Source: Plotosus lineatus (Eukaryota; Chordata; Actinopteri; Siluriformes; Plotosidae). From it: a stretch of 64,000 nt of DNA. Location of the stretch: the NCBI GenBank assembly GCA_024760905.1, contig CM045750.1, positions 17,842,919 to 17,906,918 of the forward strand, read 5' to 3'. The notes below the pieces were generated by a model. It did not search any database. It worked only from the letters and a program-made list of their open reading frames with translations, and was not told the origin of the DNA. Made by a program: the position numbers and the translations under genes. Shown piece by piece: positions 44,401-57,076 of the stretch. The stretch's first letter is position 1. Every line of letters begins with the position of its first letter.

Positions 44401-47400
44401 TGCTTTGATTCTTTAATTTATCACAACCTGTTTTGTCACAGCTACAGAGAAACCTGTGTGAACTGTGAGGAATTTTCCTGTGTTCCACAATTAAGCACAC
44501 CAGTTTTCACACAGGTTCTGGTGGCAGTTACAGCCACATCTCAAAATACCTTATACTCTGGTCTGCGAACAAGTGCATGCTGAGCGACTCAGCACTTTCC
44601 GGCGACGTCTTTATGGCCATCCTAATGTGAGTGCTGCTGTTGTTGCAGAGGCCTCAGCTGAGGCGTCACATATCATTTCAGCCATGAGTGAGGTGAAGTC
44701 TGTTCCCGCACCAGGCACCAGCCACGAGCTATCCACCGTGTCTCCTGCTTCAGCTCCCTCTCCTACCGAACCTGGGGCAGGTTAGAACGCGCCATAGAGG
44801 CCTACCATCTCTATCGCCTGTGATGCTGTATCTTATTAACCCTGTACTCCTTGCTCACTGCTAACACTCACACGCTTTCCTTTGCATGCATGTTTAAAAA
44901 AATCCGACTCACAGCCTCAGAATGACTAATACTTCCAATCTCAAAAAAAATCTTCCCAGGCCTGATTAAGAGCGTTTCAGTATGTTTGATGTTGCATGCA
45001 ATTAGTGAGAGGATGGAGGTACAGAGATGATGAATATATGTTCAGCCTTTGTATGTGATTTGCGTGTGTTTTTAGCTGAAGAATGTCATGAGTGTGCTCA
45101 TCATGACCCAGTGCTTAAAGAGCGGCCCGTAGAGGAAGTGGCGGCCCGCTTGGCTCAGCAGGAACAGGCTGAACAGAACACTCTGGCTGGTAGGTGAACA
45201 ATTACAACATGCACAACTTTATAGGCACACCGGTTTCTCACCTTCTATCTAAAACAGTGCCAAATTTCATAAAAAGGTGGACGGCAGCATTGTGTGTCAC
45301 CGAGGAGGCATGTGCAGGCTTATGCCCCTTCCTGGTTGGTGGTGGTCATATGATATTGGCAAAACTTGTAAGGTGGGAAGTGGAGATTCTTCTTCTTTCG
45401 TCTTTTCCTTTCGGCTGTTCCCTTCAGGGGTCGCCACAGCAAATCATCTGCCTCCATCTCGCCCTGTCCTCTGCATCTTCTTCTCTTATTCCAACTTCTG
45501 TACCTCCATGTCCTCCTTCACCACGTCCATGAATCGTCTCTTTGGTCTTCCTCTGGGCCTTTTGCCTGGTAGTTCCAACCTCAGCATCCTGCTACCAATA
45601 TACTCACTATCCCTCCTCTGTACATGTCCAAACCATCTCAATCTAGCCTCTCTGATTTTGTCTCCAAAACATCTTGCCTGGGCTGTCCCTCTGATGTCCT
45701 CATTCCTGATCCTATCCACCCCCCCCCCCCCCCCAAAAGAGAACCTCAACATTTTCATCTCTGCTACCTCCAGCTCTGCCTCCTGTCTTTTCCTCAGCGC
45801 CACACTTTTCTCCAACCATTCCAACCTGCCTGCACACGCTTCTTCACCTCTTTCCCACACTCTACATTGCTCTGGATTGTTCCTCTTGGGTTCTTCTCGG
45901 AGATGAAAATAAATAAATAGGCGGAATGCAAGTTTTCAAAGTTGATCGTATTTCTAGATCCCACCACCACAGAAGGTCGGTGTTGGCCGTCCATTCACAC
46001 GAATTGTCAGTGTGATAACTTTAGAAGGAAATGTCATAGGATCACCAAATTTAGGGTATGGATTCACCTCTTATAGTTCAGACCTTCTGAAGAATAAAGG
46101 GGTTATTTGTGAGGATGTCTGTATGCGTCTGTGTACAGCTTTATCAGTCAGATTGGAGGAGACCCTGGGAGACACTGCGAAGCTTACCCTGTATGCCATC
46201 GGAGCCCAGGAGGCAGCACTTATCGCTATCAACGCGCACACACAGAAACTCCGCGAGGCTATGGACTCGGAGGTGAACGCTTATCCTGTCATTAGTATAT
46301 TAATCTGTAGTATCCATTTTGAAGACTCTGTAATATGTAAACTGATCATTTGTCAGTGGTGCGGTGATTAAGGCTCAGGTTTCTGATCAGAAGGTCAGGG
46401 GCGTAAGTCCCAGTACCTCCAAGCTGTCTCTGTTGACGCTTAGTCCGATGAAGCTGCTCAGTTTCATAAATAAAAATGTAAGTCACTCTGGATAAGGGCG
46501 CCTACCAAATACCATAATTGTAAAGATTATTTCATATACTGATATGATTAATTAATCAGAAAATAAAAGAAATAACGACAGAAGAGCCAATCTGGTTGTG
46601 TATTTGAAATGATTGACAAGTGTATGACTTATATTGTAAACCCTGCAGTATTTACTGAGGACATGGTTTTTGCATTATCAGGACTCTCCAAATAAGAAGT
46701 CCGCTCAGTGGAGAGAGCTGGAAGATGCACTCAGTGAGCGTTCTCAAGCCGTGGACCAGGCTGGACAGTCCCTTGCCCAAGCCAAGTATGTAGAAATTGC
46801 TTTTCATTCTTTAAATTGTTCATAATGAATTTATTCTAACATGGGCCAGTTCAGGCCAACTCACCAACTCTTTAGTTTGATTATTGTTTATTTTAAAGTC
46901 CTATTACTGCAGTCTTATGTGCCTGGATGATGTCCTTTTGCCAGGATTGAAATACAGGCATTCCTTGCTATTTCGTGCTTCAGTGTATCGCCGTTATTTA
47001 TTTTTATTTTCATCTAATTAAAAAGTAAGGAAGAATAGGGGGAAAAGTTAAAGGAAAATGGCAATTATGCAAAAAAACAAACAAAAAAAACCCCCAAGCA
47101 AACACAAAATAAAAAACAACCCAAAACCTCCCATCAAAACTAGTTACATTTTTGTGAGGTGCGCGTCTGTCTGCATGCGCATATGTGTGTATTTACATTT
47201 TATTTACATCTTATGCATTATTTTTTCAATGTTTAATTGGTATTATAAGCATTTATAGCATTGAATATGTATTTATTGATATTATATACACATCTACGTA
47301 TACGTAAGTCCTACTTTGTCGGTGATCCTACTTTGTGAAATTTGTTGGTCTCAGGGAGATCTCGGTCCCAATTAACCATGGAAATTGAGGGATCCCTGTA

Positions 47401-50083
47401 CTTAAGAATGTGCTGATGAATTGAATATGAAGCTTCGAATCTGAATTTGGAATGAATACAGTGTTTTCCTTGTTACCATAACAGTGACGTACTCAAGCCT
47501 GAGTATTGAATGATTTCATTCATGTCCATTTTGATGTGCTTGTTTTTAGAGAACAGCTCGAGAAGCTCAGAGACACGATCAACAGTGCTAAGGAAACAAA
47601 GATTGATGCTGCCAGACCCCAAATTCTGGCTGCAGAGGAAAACCTGCACAGTATGATTGTGGATCTGGACAAAGTCGTAACCAAAGTATGTGGTGACGTT
47701 ACCTTTGGATAAAAACTCCACTTTTAGAAGTTGCCTGTATTATTTCATCTTCCCATAGGCTTGATGAGCTCGCATTGTGGCAATGTTGGCATATGGCATC
47801 CCTCAATCATTTTTAAAATGCTTTTTTTTGTTTGTTTTTGTTTCTTGACCAGCTTGGTGTTCTTTATCTGATAGGACTGGGTGTGACCTTTTTAACTTGT
47901 CCACAGATTTTTGAATTTCATGAATAATGTGACACGACTCGCTACCGTCACCTACCAACAAATCGCCAACTATCCTTCTATAGAATTAATCTGATACTGT
48001 TGAAGTGAGATATATATAGTCGAGTGCAGCTGTAATGAAAAATGTGTTTTTATTTCGTAATATTACAAACAGTATACTCATTTTCCAATTAAATGTTTGC
48101 TGGTAGAATTTTTTTTAATCCTTTTTCTTGAAAAAAAAAAAGTTTCTGTTTTAGCTGTACTGGATGCACATGTGTATTCAAAATAGCATGCATGCAAGTG
48201 TGTCAATTGAAACCCAGCAGTACACTTTGTTTTCTGTCCCATATTGTTTAGAATACTTGTTATTTTTGATGAGATTTGTAATACAGTTTGAGATATAATG
48301 GCTTGATGTATGCCATCCTCCATCTCCTATTATATTCAGGTGCAAACGGCTCAGACGGAGGCAAAGATTGTGTCTCAGTACAGCGAGCTGGTAAAGGAGG
48401 CCAAGATTCAGTTCCAGAGAGAGCTCAGCAGCATCACACCTGAGGTCCAGGCCAACTGGAAGGGTCTCAGTAAGCAGACATTCCCTTAATCCAGTACACT
48501 TTAAGATTCTTTAAGAAAAAGTGGGAACAATAGTGACGATATTTATTTATTTATCGAGTGGAAATGAGCTTCCTTTGTCGGGTGGCAGGGTTCTTCCTTA
48601 GGGTGAGAAGCTCGGCCAATCAAGAGGAACTCTGAATTGACTTGCTGAGTGGAGCCAGTTGAGGTGGCTGGGGCATCTGGTTAGAACGCCTCCCTGGTGT
48701 GGTGTTTCGGGCGTGTCCAACCGGGAAAGGACCTCGGGGGTCAACCTAGAACACGTTGGAGAGATCATGTCTCTCGGCTGGTCTGGGAACGCCTCGGTAT
48801 CTCTTTGGATGGGCTGGAGGAAGTGGCTGAAGAGAGGGACGTCTGGACCTCGTTGCTTAGGCTGCTGCCCCCGCGACCCGACCCCGGATTAAGCGGATGA
48901 AAATAACGATTATATTTATTTAGTGGAAAATTGTCGAACATGTCTGTGATTCAAGCAAAGTAATTCAAGTGAGTTGAAAACGTCAATCTCGCACGTACTG
49001 TGTGGGCATTTGTGATCAATATCCATCCATGCAGCTTTCTCTCCAGTGTCACGCTCTATCTAGCTCCTCCTGAGGGACCCCCAAGGCATTCGTAAGCCGA
49101 GACAGATATAGAATCGCTCCAGTGAGTTCTGGGTCTACCTTGATGTCTTCTCCCTGTTGGAAGAGCCTACACGAAAGCAAAGCCACCAGGAAGCATTCTA
49201 ATCAGATGCTCGAACTACCTCAAATGAGCTCATAAACTCGAGCTTGTGTTTGAATGTCTGAGCTCCTCATGTTATTTCTAAGAAATAGACACCCTCAGAA
49301 GGAAACGCCTTTTGTCTGCTTGTCTCTGCGATTTCGTTCTTTTGGTTACTATCCAATTCTCGTGACCATATTTGAGGATTGGAACGTAGATGGATGAAAA
49401 GCAACTCGAAAGCTTTGCCATTCATCCTTAGTTTCCTCTTCAACATAATGGACTGCTGCAGCACCTCTCATTATTGCTGCTGCAACATCTATTCGTGATC
49501 AACAACTGAGATCCTTGAAATGCAAAGAAGGCTTATGTGAATGGAGGATAATGTTCTGATCCTCTTGATGCTAGAATGCCACTCAAAACGTTTCGCCAGG
49601 CCAGTGGATTCATTGACATAGGCTTGCTAAAGCATTTCAAGGGTTTTTGCTGCTAATTTTCTGAACGTCACCCAGAATTTAAGGTTTACTCTGTGCTCCA
49701 GAGAGAAAAATCACAAAAATCTATTTCCCCAAAAATGCTGATCCCTTAATTTGTTTTATCATCATACCCTTCTCCATCTTTTATTAATAGCTGGTAATTC
49801 TGTGCCCCAACCCCCCATATGTTTCTCCCACCAACAGCTGGGAAGCTGAGTGCTGATGATCTGAATTCCCTGATTGCTCATGCTCACCGGCGTATCGATC
49901 AACTCAACCGTGAGCTGGCCGAGCAGAGGGTGCGTGAGCAGATCCGCATTGAAACAGCCCTAGAACAGCAGAAGTACGAGCACCATAAATCTGTGGAGCA
50001 GGCTGTGACAACTGCCCTGGAACATCATCATGAGGAGATGAGACTTGAGCAGGAGAAGAAAGTAAGTTGTATCAAAGAAAAAA

Positions 50084-50156
<73 letters not shown>

Positions 50157-52779
50157 CAGGGATCCTTCGCTACTTCATGCTTCAATTCATGCAGCTTTTT
50201 TATTTATTTATTTATTTTTTATTCATCAAATTAAAAAAATAAGGCAGAATGGGGGAAACGTTAAGGAAAATGCTGCAAAAAAGGCCACTTATGCAAAAAA
50301 AAAAAAAAAAACCCTAAACAACCCAAACCCCCCATCAAAACTACTTCAATTTTTATGAGGTGCGCATCCTAGTGCATGCACTCACATGTGTGCACGAGTC
50401 TGTATGTGTGTATGTACTGTATTTACATTTTATTTACATCTTACGCAAATATTTGTGATAACTATTTATCGAGTTGAATATGTATTTGTTGATATTATAT
50501 ACAGGGGGTGAACAAAATAATGGAAACACCTAACATTTTGGCATCATAATCTTTGAACATAATTTAAACAATCAAAACTTGGCATATGTTATTTTTTGTT
50601 ATTTGATATGTTGATGTAAAATATATGGGTTTTTTTTTTTTCCTTTTTCAAATATTGAAAACATTTTTCAGATATTGAAAACATTAATCATACCTCATAA
50701 TGGCAGACCTCTCAGATTTTAAAAGAGGTCAAATTGTTGGTGCGTGTATGGTCGGCGCTAGTGTAACAAAAACTGCCCAAATGTTCGGTGTTTCAAGAAG
50801 TACTGTCTCAAAAGTAATGACTGCCTTTGAAAGAGAGGGAACAACGTCCTCAGCAAAGCACAAGTCCGCCATCGTCTCTAAAAGAGTTGGAGGGGATTCT
50901 AACTGAAGAATGGCTTAAAATTCCTTTGGAAACAATTCACAAGTTGTATGAATCAATACAGATGCCAAGTTTTGATTGTTTAAATTATGTTCAAAGATTA
51001 TGATGCCAAAATGTTAGGTGTTTCCATTATTTTGTCCACCCCCTGTACATGTACGTATACGTCAGTCAGAGAAGTTTGATCCTACTTCGCAATTCTGCGA
51101 TTGGCCACGTTGGTTGTGGGGGATCTCGGTCCCAGTTAACTGCGGAAAGTGAGGGATTCCTGTGTATATACACCCATTCATGGTTTGCGTGTGCGTGATC
51201 AAGAAACTGGTACATATTCCAACTTCACATTTGAAAAGAGGGGAAACATATAAAGAAGTGCAGAAATGAGAGGCTGCTCAGCGAAAATGATCCCAATGCT
51301 TTAAAATGGCAACCAAAACCTGAAAGATGTGGAAGAAAGTGAAAAAGTACCATTTGAATGGATGGAAGAAGAGCCAAAATGGCAAGGACTCAACACTCCG
51401 CTCCAGGAAGATCAAAGAAGTTCTAAAGTTACCTGTGAGTCGTGTTACATTTAGAAGACTCTTGTGTGAAGCCGAGTTATTGGCAAGAACACGCAAAAAA
51501 ACGTCCACTGCTGAAAACAAAGACTTGTGCTGAAGAGGTTACAGTTTACCAAAGAGCACATTGACTGGCCCGAAGAGAAACGGCGCACCATTTTGTGGCC
51601 TGATCAAAGTAAGATTGTTCTTTTTGGGTCTTGTTGCCGGAGAAAGTTTGTCAGACGAGCCCCAAACACTGAATTCAAGCATAGCTACACTGGCAAGACA
51701 GTGAAGCCTGGTGGCGCAAGCTTCATGATATGGGGATGTTTCTCATACTATGGTGTCGGACCTATTTATCCCATACCAGGGATTATGGATCTGTGTGAAT
51801 ACATCAGAACACTTGAAGAGGTCGCTCTGCCTCATGCTGAAGAGGAAATGCCCTTGAAATGGGTTCCAACGAGACAACAACCAAAAACACACCTGTAAAC
51901 GGGTAACATCTCGGTTCCAGACCAACAAACTTGACGTTATGGAGTGGCGGGCCGATCCTGGGATCCAAGGGAAAACTTGTGGGGTGACGTTAAACATGCA
52001 GCTTCTGAAGCAAAACCAAGAAATATAGAAGAACTGTGGAATGTAGTCCAATCATCCTGGGCTGGCAGACCTGCTCACAGGTGCCAGAAGTTGGTCGACT
52101 CCACAACACAGATGTGCAGCGGTTTTCAGAAACAGTGTTTACACAAATAAATATTCGTTCAGTGATTCAAATGAAAACAAAATCTTACATTTTTCAGTTT
52201 GTACACTGAATTTTTGAGTTTGTAAAGAAGAAATGCAGATGCTGTTATTTTTCTTTAACAGTCGAATATTCACTTCAATTTCTTTTAAGGAATAACACAA
52301 ATTTTATGTATTTTTCATGTTTGGATTTGGAATAGAATGTGTCGTGTTCCCAATGCATTTGTGTGTATGGAAATATAAGGTATAAGGATTTTGAGCTTTA
52401 CTCACTTTTTTAAACACACTGTCATGAGTTTGAACACAACTGCATACAGGGATCCCTCACTTTCCGCAGTTAATTGGGCCCGAGATCCCCACGCGACCAT
52501 CGAAATCCGCGAAGTAGGATCACCGACGTATATGTATTCAGTTTTGATGGGAGATTTTGGGTTGTTTTTTGTTTTATGTTGGTTTAGGGTTTTTTTTTTG
52601 TTTTTTTTTTTGTTTTTTTTTTTTTGCATATTTGGCCATGTTTTTGTGACATTTTCCTTAACTTTTCCACCTATTCCACAATTTCCTTACTTTTTAATTC
52701 GATGAATATTTGTTTCTGAAGCCACATTAATTGAAGCGCGAAGTAGCAAGAAATCCCTGTGTGTGTGTATGTGTGTGTG

Positions 52780-52839
<60 letters not shown>

Positions 52840-55800
52840 CGCGCGTGTATGTGTCCCTGCATGGGGAAAAAAAATCATGGACAAAGTTCAAAATTAAAAG
52901 AATAGAGACTAATATTGTATTTGAAACTAATTTTAATTCTCTATTAGTTTGAGATTCATGCATTTTGAATCTCCACACGAGTGGTGACCTAGTTTCGAGA
53001 GAATTGGAGTCAAAGTTTTGCAATTGAAATAGCCTTTTTTATTTTTCTTTTTCCAAGCATAAAAATTGCACTATAATGCCAAAAAAGTCTCTGAGAACAT
53101 TAGGAGGTCACTCAGTTACTACTTCAGAATCAGTTTGTTTCTTACAGTTTCTGACGAAATCCCAATGGGAAATATATTTTGATAAAATAATTACACTTTA
53201 TACTTTGCATTTATTTAATAATACATAATAATTAGCAGAACGAGTTGTAGAATATGAAATGTGTGTGTGAGAGAGTGAGTGTGTTTGTAACGTATGCTGT
53301 ATCTTTCCATTAAAATGTAAATTAAAGCTGAGAAATGACTGAGTGGAGAAGTCATCACGTTGTAATTTCAGTAGTGGGGATTTTAACGGTTTTTTGGCAT
53401 GTGTGTCACAGGTGCAGGAAGTGCGGGAGGTGATGGAGGTGGAGATGAGAACTCAGCTACGCAGGCAGGCAGCTGCACATACAGACCACCTGCGTGATGT
53501 GCTGAAAGTACAGGAACAGGAGCTGCGGGAGGAGGCAGAGGAGGTTAGAAACAAGACACCCACACCTCCCCAAACAAACACACAAACGCAGGGTGACGTA
53601 GAAGGTAACAGCTCTGATAACGAACTAATAAATATTAGGCACTGCCAAAAGGCAAAGCTCCCGATAGATAACTCTGCTGCGTGTATGGTTCTGTATACTG
53701 TATGGTGCAGGGAGACCCAATAACAGTTTTATATGGGTGGCAGTGGAGGTCTTGCTTGGTGTTGAGGATAATCCTCGCGGTTTCCTGTGAAATTCCTACA
53801 GCTGCAGCACAAATCATCTCCGACACCGCGCAACACATCGCCTCAAAGCTAATAAAGCGATATTCTCAGACGTACGACTGCGTTTTACAATCGGGAACCA
53901 TTCAATTCTGTTTAATTCTGAGACCTCTTCAAAGGGCCCTCTGCATTTGTTTGTGGAGAATGCTTCGACAGGAATCACACCATGTGATCCTGACCATGCC
54001 ATATTTTGGCGAATGGGGACAGTTGGGATTGGGCTACCAACAGACCATAGTATCACTTCTGCTGCCTATATAGTAACAGTTTGTAAATTAATATATTCTG
54101 CATTGTGTCTGTATGTGTTTGTGGTGGGGGTGGTGTGAGGAGTGCAAATGACTGATTGATTACATCATCACACAATGAACCAATCTGTACACCGTCAGTT
54201 CTCAAATGTTCATACCCCCAGCATGCACTTCTATTGAATGTGTATTGTTGACATTTAGTGAAATGTCTACAGTGCACTAAATTATTAGCCTGTTATGGGG
54301 CTGTTACAGATAGCCACGGGACAGCCATTGAGATCATGTTTCAGAGATATGGGGAGCTTATTTCATATGAAGCTTCCATTTTGAAAGATGTTTTAAGGAC
54401 ATGCTTGAACAGTGACTGCACGACTATCAAGAACTTCCTGCTAAATGATATGCTGGTACACAATACATGCAAATATGCAAAGACAAAACTGTGTTGATTT
54501 GCTTATGAGTTTTGTATTTGTCTAAACCTGTACTGTTGTGTAGGCGGTGAGCAGTAAGCTGATGGAACAGGAGATGCACTATCGTCGTTCGACCCAGGAG
54601 CAGCTAGACTCCTTCACTCTGGACATGAACTCTGCTTATGCCAGGCTCAAGGGCATAGAGGAGGCCATCGACAGTGAGTCTCACACTGCAGCTCTTGTTC
54701 AATGCTCTGTCACAGCTTATAGAGAGCTTATTATTGATCTCTGTACTAAATCTGTATGTATATCTCTATATACGTGTATACTGGTCCTTCTCATAAAATT
54801 AGCATATTGCGATGAAGTTCATTATTTTCTGTAATGTACTGATAAACATTAGACTTTCATATATTTTAGATTCATTACACACAACTGAAGTAGTTCAAGC
54901 CTTTTATTGTTTTAATATTGATCATTTTGGCAAAAAAGTAAAGAAAAACCAAAAATCCCGATCTCAAAAAAAATTAGCATATTTCATCCGACCAATAATA
55001 AAAAAAAGTGTTTTTAATCCAAAAAAGTCAACCTTCAAATAATTATGTTCAGTTCTGCACTCAATACTTGGTCGGGAATCCTTTTGCAGAAATGACTGTT
55101 TCAATGCGGCGTGGCATGGAGCCAATCAGCCTGTGGCACTGCTGAGGTGTCATGGAGGCCCAGGATGCTTCGATAGCGGCCTTAAGCTCATCTACAGTGT
55201 TGGGTCTGGTGTCTCTCAACTTTCTCTTCACAATATCCCACAGATTCTCAGGTTCAGGTCAGGAGAGTTGGCAGGCCAATTGAGCCCAGTAATACCATGG
55301 TCAGTAAACCATGTCCCAGTGGTTTTGGCACTGTGAGCAGGTGCCAGGTCGTGCTGAAAAATGAAATCTTCATCCCCATGAAGCTTTTCAGCAGATGGAA
55401 GCATGAAGTGCTCCAAAATCCCCTGATAGCGAGCTGCATTGACCCTGCCCTTGATGAAACACAGTGGACCAACACCAGCAGCTGACATGGCACCCCAGAC
55501 CATCACTGACTGTGGGTACTTGACACTGGACTTCAGGCATTTTGGCATCTCCTTCTCCCCAGTCTTCCTCCAGACTCTGGCACCTTGATTTCCGAATGAC
55601 ATGCAAAATTTGCTTTCATCTGAAAAAAGTACTTTGGACCACTGAGCAACAGTCCAGTGCTGCTTCTCTGTAGCCCAGGTCAGCTGCTTCTGCCGCTGTT
55701 TCTGCTTCAAAAGTGGTTTGACCTGTAGTCCTTTTCCTGCACACACCTGTGCACGGTGGCTCTGGATGTATCCACTCCAGACTCAGTCCACTGCTTCCAC

Positions 55801-57076
55801 AGGTCCCCCAAGGTCTGGAATCGGCCCTTCTTTCACGTTTTCCTTCCCACAGACGTCCCACTGAGGTGGCTTGATACAGCACTCTGGGAACAGCCTATTC
55901 GCTCAGAGATTTCTTTCTGTGTCTTACCCTCTCGCTTGAGGGTGTCAATGATGGCCTTCTGGACAGCAGTCAGGTCGGCAGTCTTATCCATGATTGCGGT
56001 TTTGAGGAATGAACCAGGCTGGGAGTTTTTAAAAGCCTCAGGAATCTTTTGCAGGTGTTTAGAGTTAATTGGTTGATTCAGATGATTAGGTTAATAGCTC
56101 GTTTAGACTACCTGAACATGATATGCTCATTTTTTGAGATAGGAATTTTGGGTTTTCATGAGCTGTATGCCAAAATCATCAGTATTAAAACAACAAAAGA
56201 CCTGAAATATTTCAGTTGGTGTGCAATGAATGTAAAATATATGAAAGTTTAATTTTTATCAGTACATTACACAAAATAATGAACTTTTATCACAATATGC
56301 TAATTTTTTGAGAAAGACCTGCATTATATACAGTACCATCTACTCTCAGGATATCAGTATACTCGTCTACAGCAGGATGAATTGTGGAGCCTTCAAGGCT
56401 ACCATGCAACACAAGACAATAATATTACATAAATGACCACGAGATAACTTCATCTGATTCCTCTACAGGTCATGTTATTGCCGAGGAGGAAGCGCGTAAA
56501 GCTCATCAGCTGTGGTTATCTGTGGAGGCTCTAAGTTATGCAATGAAGACTGCAGGGGCAGATTCACCCTCCGAGCCTCTAGAGGGCGCTGTGCTGGTCA
56601 TCAAAGAGAACTGCATGCAGGATGAGTTTGCCCAGGCCTTGGCGTCAGCCTTGCCTGAAGAGTCGCTAAAGCGTGGTGTCTACAGTGAGGCCTCTCTGCG
56701 TGCACGCTTTCACGAAATCCGCCGGCTAGTCCGACGCGTGGCGCTAATCGACGAAACACGTAACAGTCTGTACCAATACTTCCTGTCCTACTTGCAATCC
56801 ATCCTGCTTTTCGAGAAGGAACAAGAGGTGCCACCCAGTAAGCTGGCACCAGAAAACCTCGACCCGTTCAAGTTGCTCGCCTACGCCACGTATAGTATGG
56901 AGCGTGGTGACCTCGAGTTAGCTGCCAAGTTTGTGAACCAGCTGCGGGGCGAGGCACGACGTGTGGCTCAGGACTGGCTCAGAGAAGCCCGGCTCACTCT
57001 GGAGACCAAACAGGTGGTCAGTTTGCTGTCAGCGTACGCCAATGCTGTGGGCTTAGGCACCACACAGGCCTCTTAA
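41496..57076 (+). CDS. immt: MICOS subunit MIC60 (mitofilin), complete
   Basis: Fourteen coding exons: 41496-41537, 42827-42900, 43072-43264, 43383-43539, 44649-44780, 45076-45189, 46139-46272, 46682-46785, 47550-47685, 48340-48469, 49838-50061, 53412-53543, 54544-54673 and 56469-57076. They sum to 2,310 nt: 769 residues plus stop (human 758), in frame throughout. Residues 1 to about 37 are Arg/Cys-rich, like a mitochondrial presequence (ending [11 protein letters not shown]). A Gly-rich transmembrane helix follows at about 44-63 ([15 protein letters not shown]). Then come the proline loop [14 protein letters not shown], a variable acidic/Ser/Pro linker (exons 4-6), and long coiled coils including [19 protein letters not shown] and [19 protein letters not shown]. 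The mitofilin C-terminal domain in exon 14 carries [17 protein letters not shown] and [15 protein letters not shown]60 sits in the inner membrane and builds crista junctions. No lesion is seen despite heavy intronic repeat load. Confidence 0.98.
43835..44193 (-). mobile_element. SINE family A copy with L2-type tail
   Basis: Minus strand: head near 44193, a G/C run within the body, and an L2-type tail ending in ATTCATTCATTCATT on the plus strand. immt intron 4. Confidence 0.85.
45385..45870 (-). pseudogene. RTE-like LINE, 3' end of ORF2
   Basis: The minus-strand frame reads [20 protein letters not shown], then [20 protein letters not shown], a typical RTE-type reverse transcriptase C-terminus. 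The 3' end after the frame is GATTTGCTGTGGCGACCCCT...GCCGAAAGGAAAAG, nearly the same as the RTE-type tail of family A SINEs. A poly-C run breaks the frame upstream. immt intron 6. Confidence 0.85.
46355..46520 (+). repeat. tRNA-derived fish SINE (GGATAAGGGCG tail)
   Basis: Head GTGGTGCGGTGATTAAGGC and tail GTAAGTCACTCTGGATAAGG, a tail common in fish SINEs. immt intron 7. Confidence 0.7.
46955..47398. mobile_element. CAGGGATCC-type TIR element
   Basis: Ends CAGGCATTCCTTGCT and GAGGGATCCCTG with TA on both flanks (46953-46954, 47399-47400). Interior shared with the copy at 13199. immt intron 8. Confidence 0.8.
48545..48900 (+). repeat. Non-LTR retrotransposon 3' end, plus orientation
   Basis: Frames read [14 protein letters not shown] and [15 protein letters not shown], the C-terminus of a common fish Rex/RTE-type LINE, followed by GGATTAAGCGGATGAAAAT. 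Frameshifted. immt intron 10. Confidence 0.7.
49020..49520 (-). repeat. Non-LTR retrotransposon fragment, minus orientation
   Basis: Minus-strand reading ([20 protein letters not shown]...[10 protein letters not shown]) resembles the reverse transcriptase C-terminal part of the same LINE type as at 48545. Decayed. immt intron 10. Confidence 0.6.
50083..50156. repeat. (GT)n(AT)n microsatellite
   Basis: GT repeat passing into TA repeat, starting 21 bp after immt exon 11 and ending exactly at the CAGGGATCC-type element. Confidence 0.95.
50157..51162. mobile_element. CAGGGATCC-type TIR element split by a Tc1 derivative
   Basis: Outer ends CAGGGATCCTTCGCT and GAGGGATTCCTG. The interior (GTATTTGTTGATATTATATA, then TACATGTACGTATACGTCAG) is interrupted at a TA by the element at 50502-51045. 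immt intron 11. Confidence 0.8.
50502..51045 (+). mobile_element. Internally deleted Tc1-like element with 84-bp inverted ends
   Basis: CAGGGGGTG ends are flanked by TA (50500-50501, 51046-51047). The inverted terminal regions of about 84 bp differ at about one position. Only the transposase N-terminus (frame 50700-50906, helix-turn-helix [20 protein letters not shown]) and a short C-terminal trace ([17 protein letters not shown]) remain. The DDE core is gone. Confidence 0.92.
51180..52440 (+). pseudogene. Second Tc1/mariner-type transposase fossil
   Basis: Fragments in several frames: [54 protein letters not shown] and EEEMPLKWV, then [19 protein letters not shown]. Stops and frameshifts throughout. 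Terminal repeats not delimited. immt intron 11. Confidence 0.8.
52447..52759. mobile_element. CAGGGATCC-type TIR element, short copy
   Basis: Left end CAGGGATCCCTCACTTTCCG after TA, right end AAGAAATCCCTG. Its right end abuts a (GT)n(AT)n tract (52759-52846). Confidence 0.75.
52759..52846. repeat. (GT)n(AT)n(GT)n microsatellite
   Basis: Compound dinucleotide tract next to the element at 52447. immt intron 11. Confidence 0.95.
54781..56321 (-). mobile_element. Tc1-like DD34E transposon copy A (minus)
   Basis: Terminal CTGGTCCTTCTCATAAAATT and, inverted, CAGGTCTTTCTCAAAAAATT. TA precedes the left end. The transposase runs from ATG at about 55991 down to 55080. It keeps the helix-turn-helix ([13 protein letters not shown]), [26 protein letters not shown] and [14 protein letters not shown]. 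It has lost about 60 bp after SVGRK and is frameshifted before the catalytic Glu. immt intron 13. Confidence 0.92.

Noticed and set aside
45277..45906. Long plus-strand ORFs rich in Ser/Pro/Leu
   Set aside because: They are the antisense of the RTE-like ORF2 fragment, whose minus-strand reading shows clear family motifs.
48659..48900. Overlapping plus-strand ORFs as a small host protein
   Set aside because: Both frames are pieces of a LINE C-terminus split by a frameshift.
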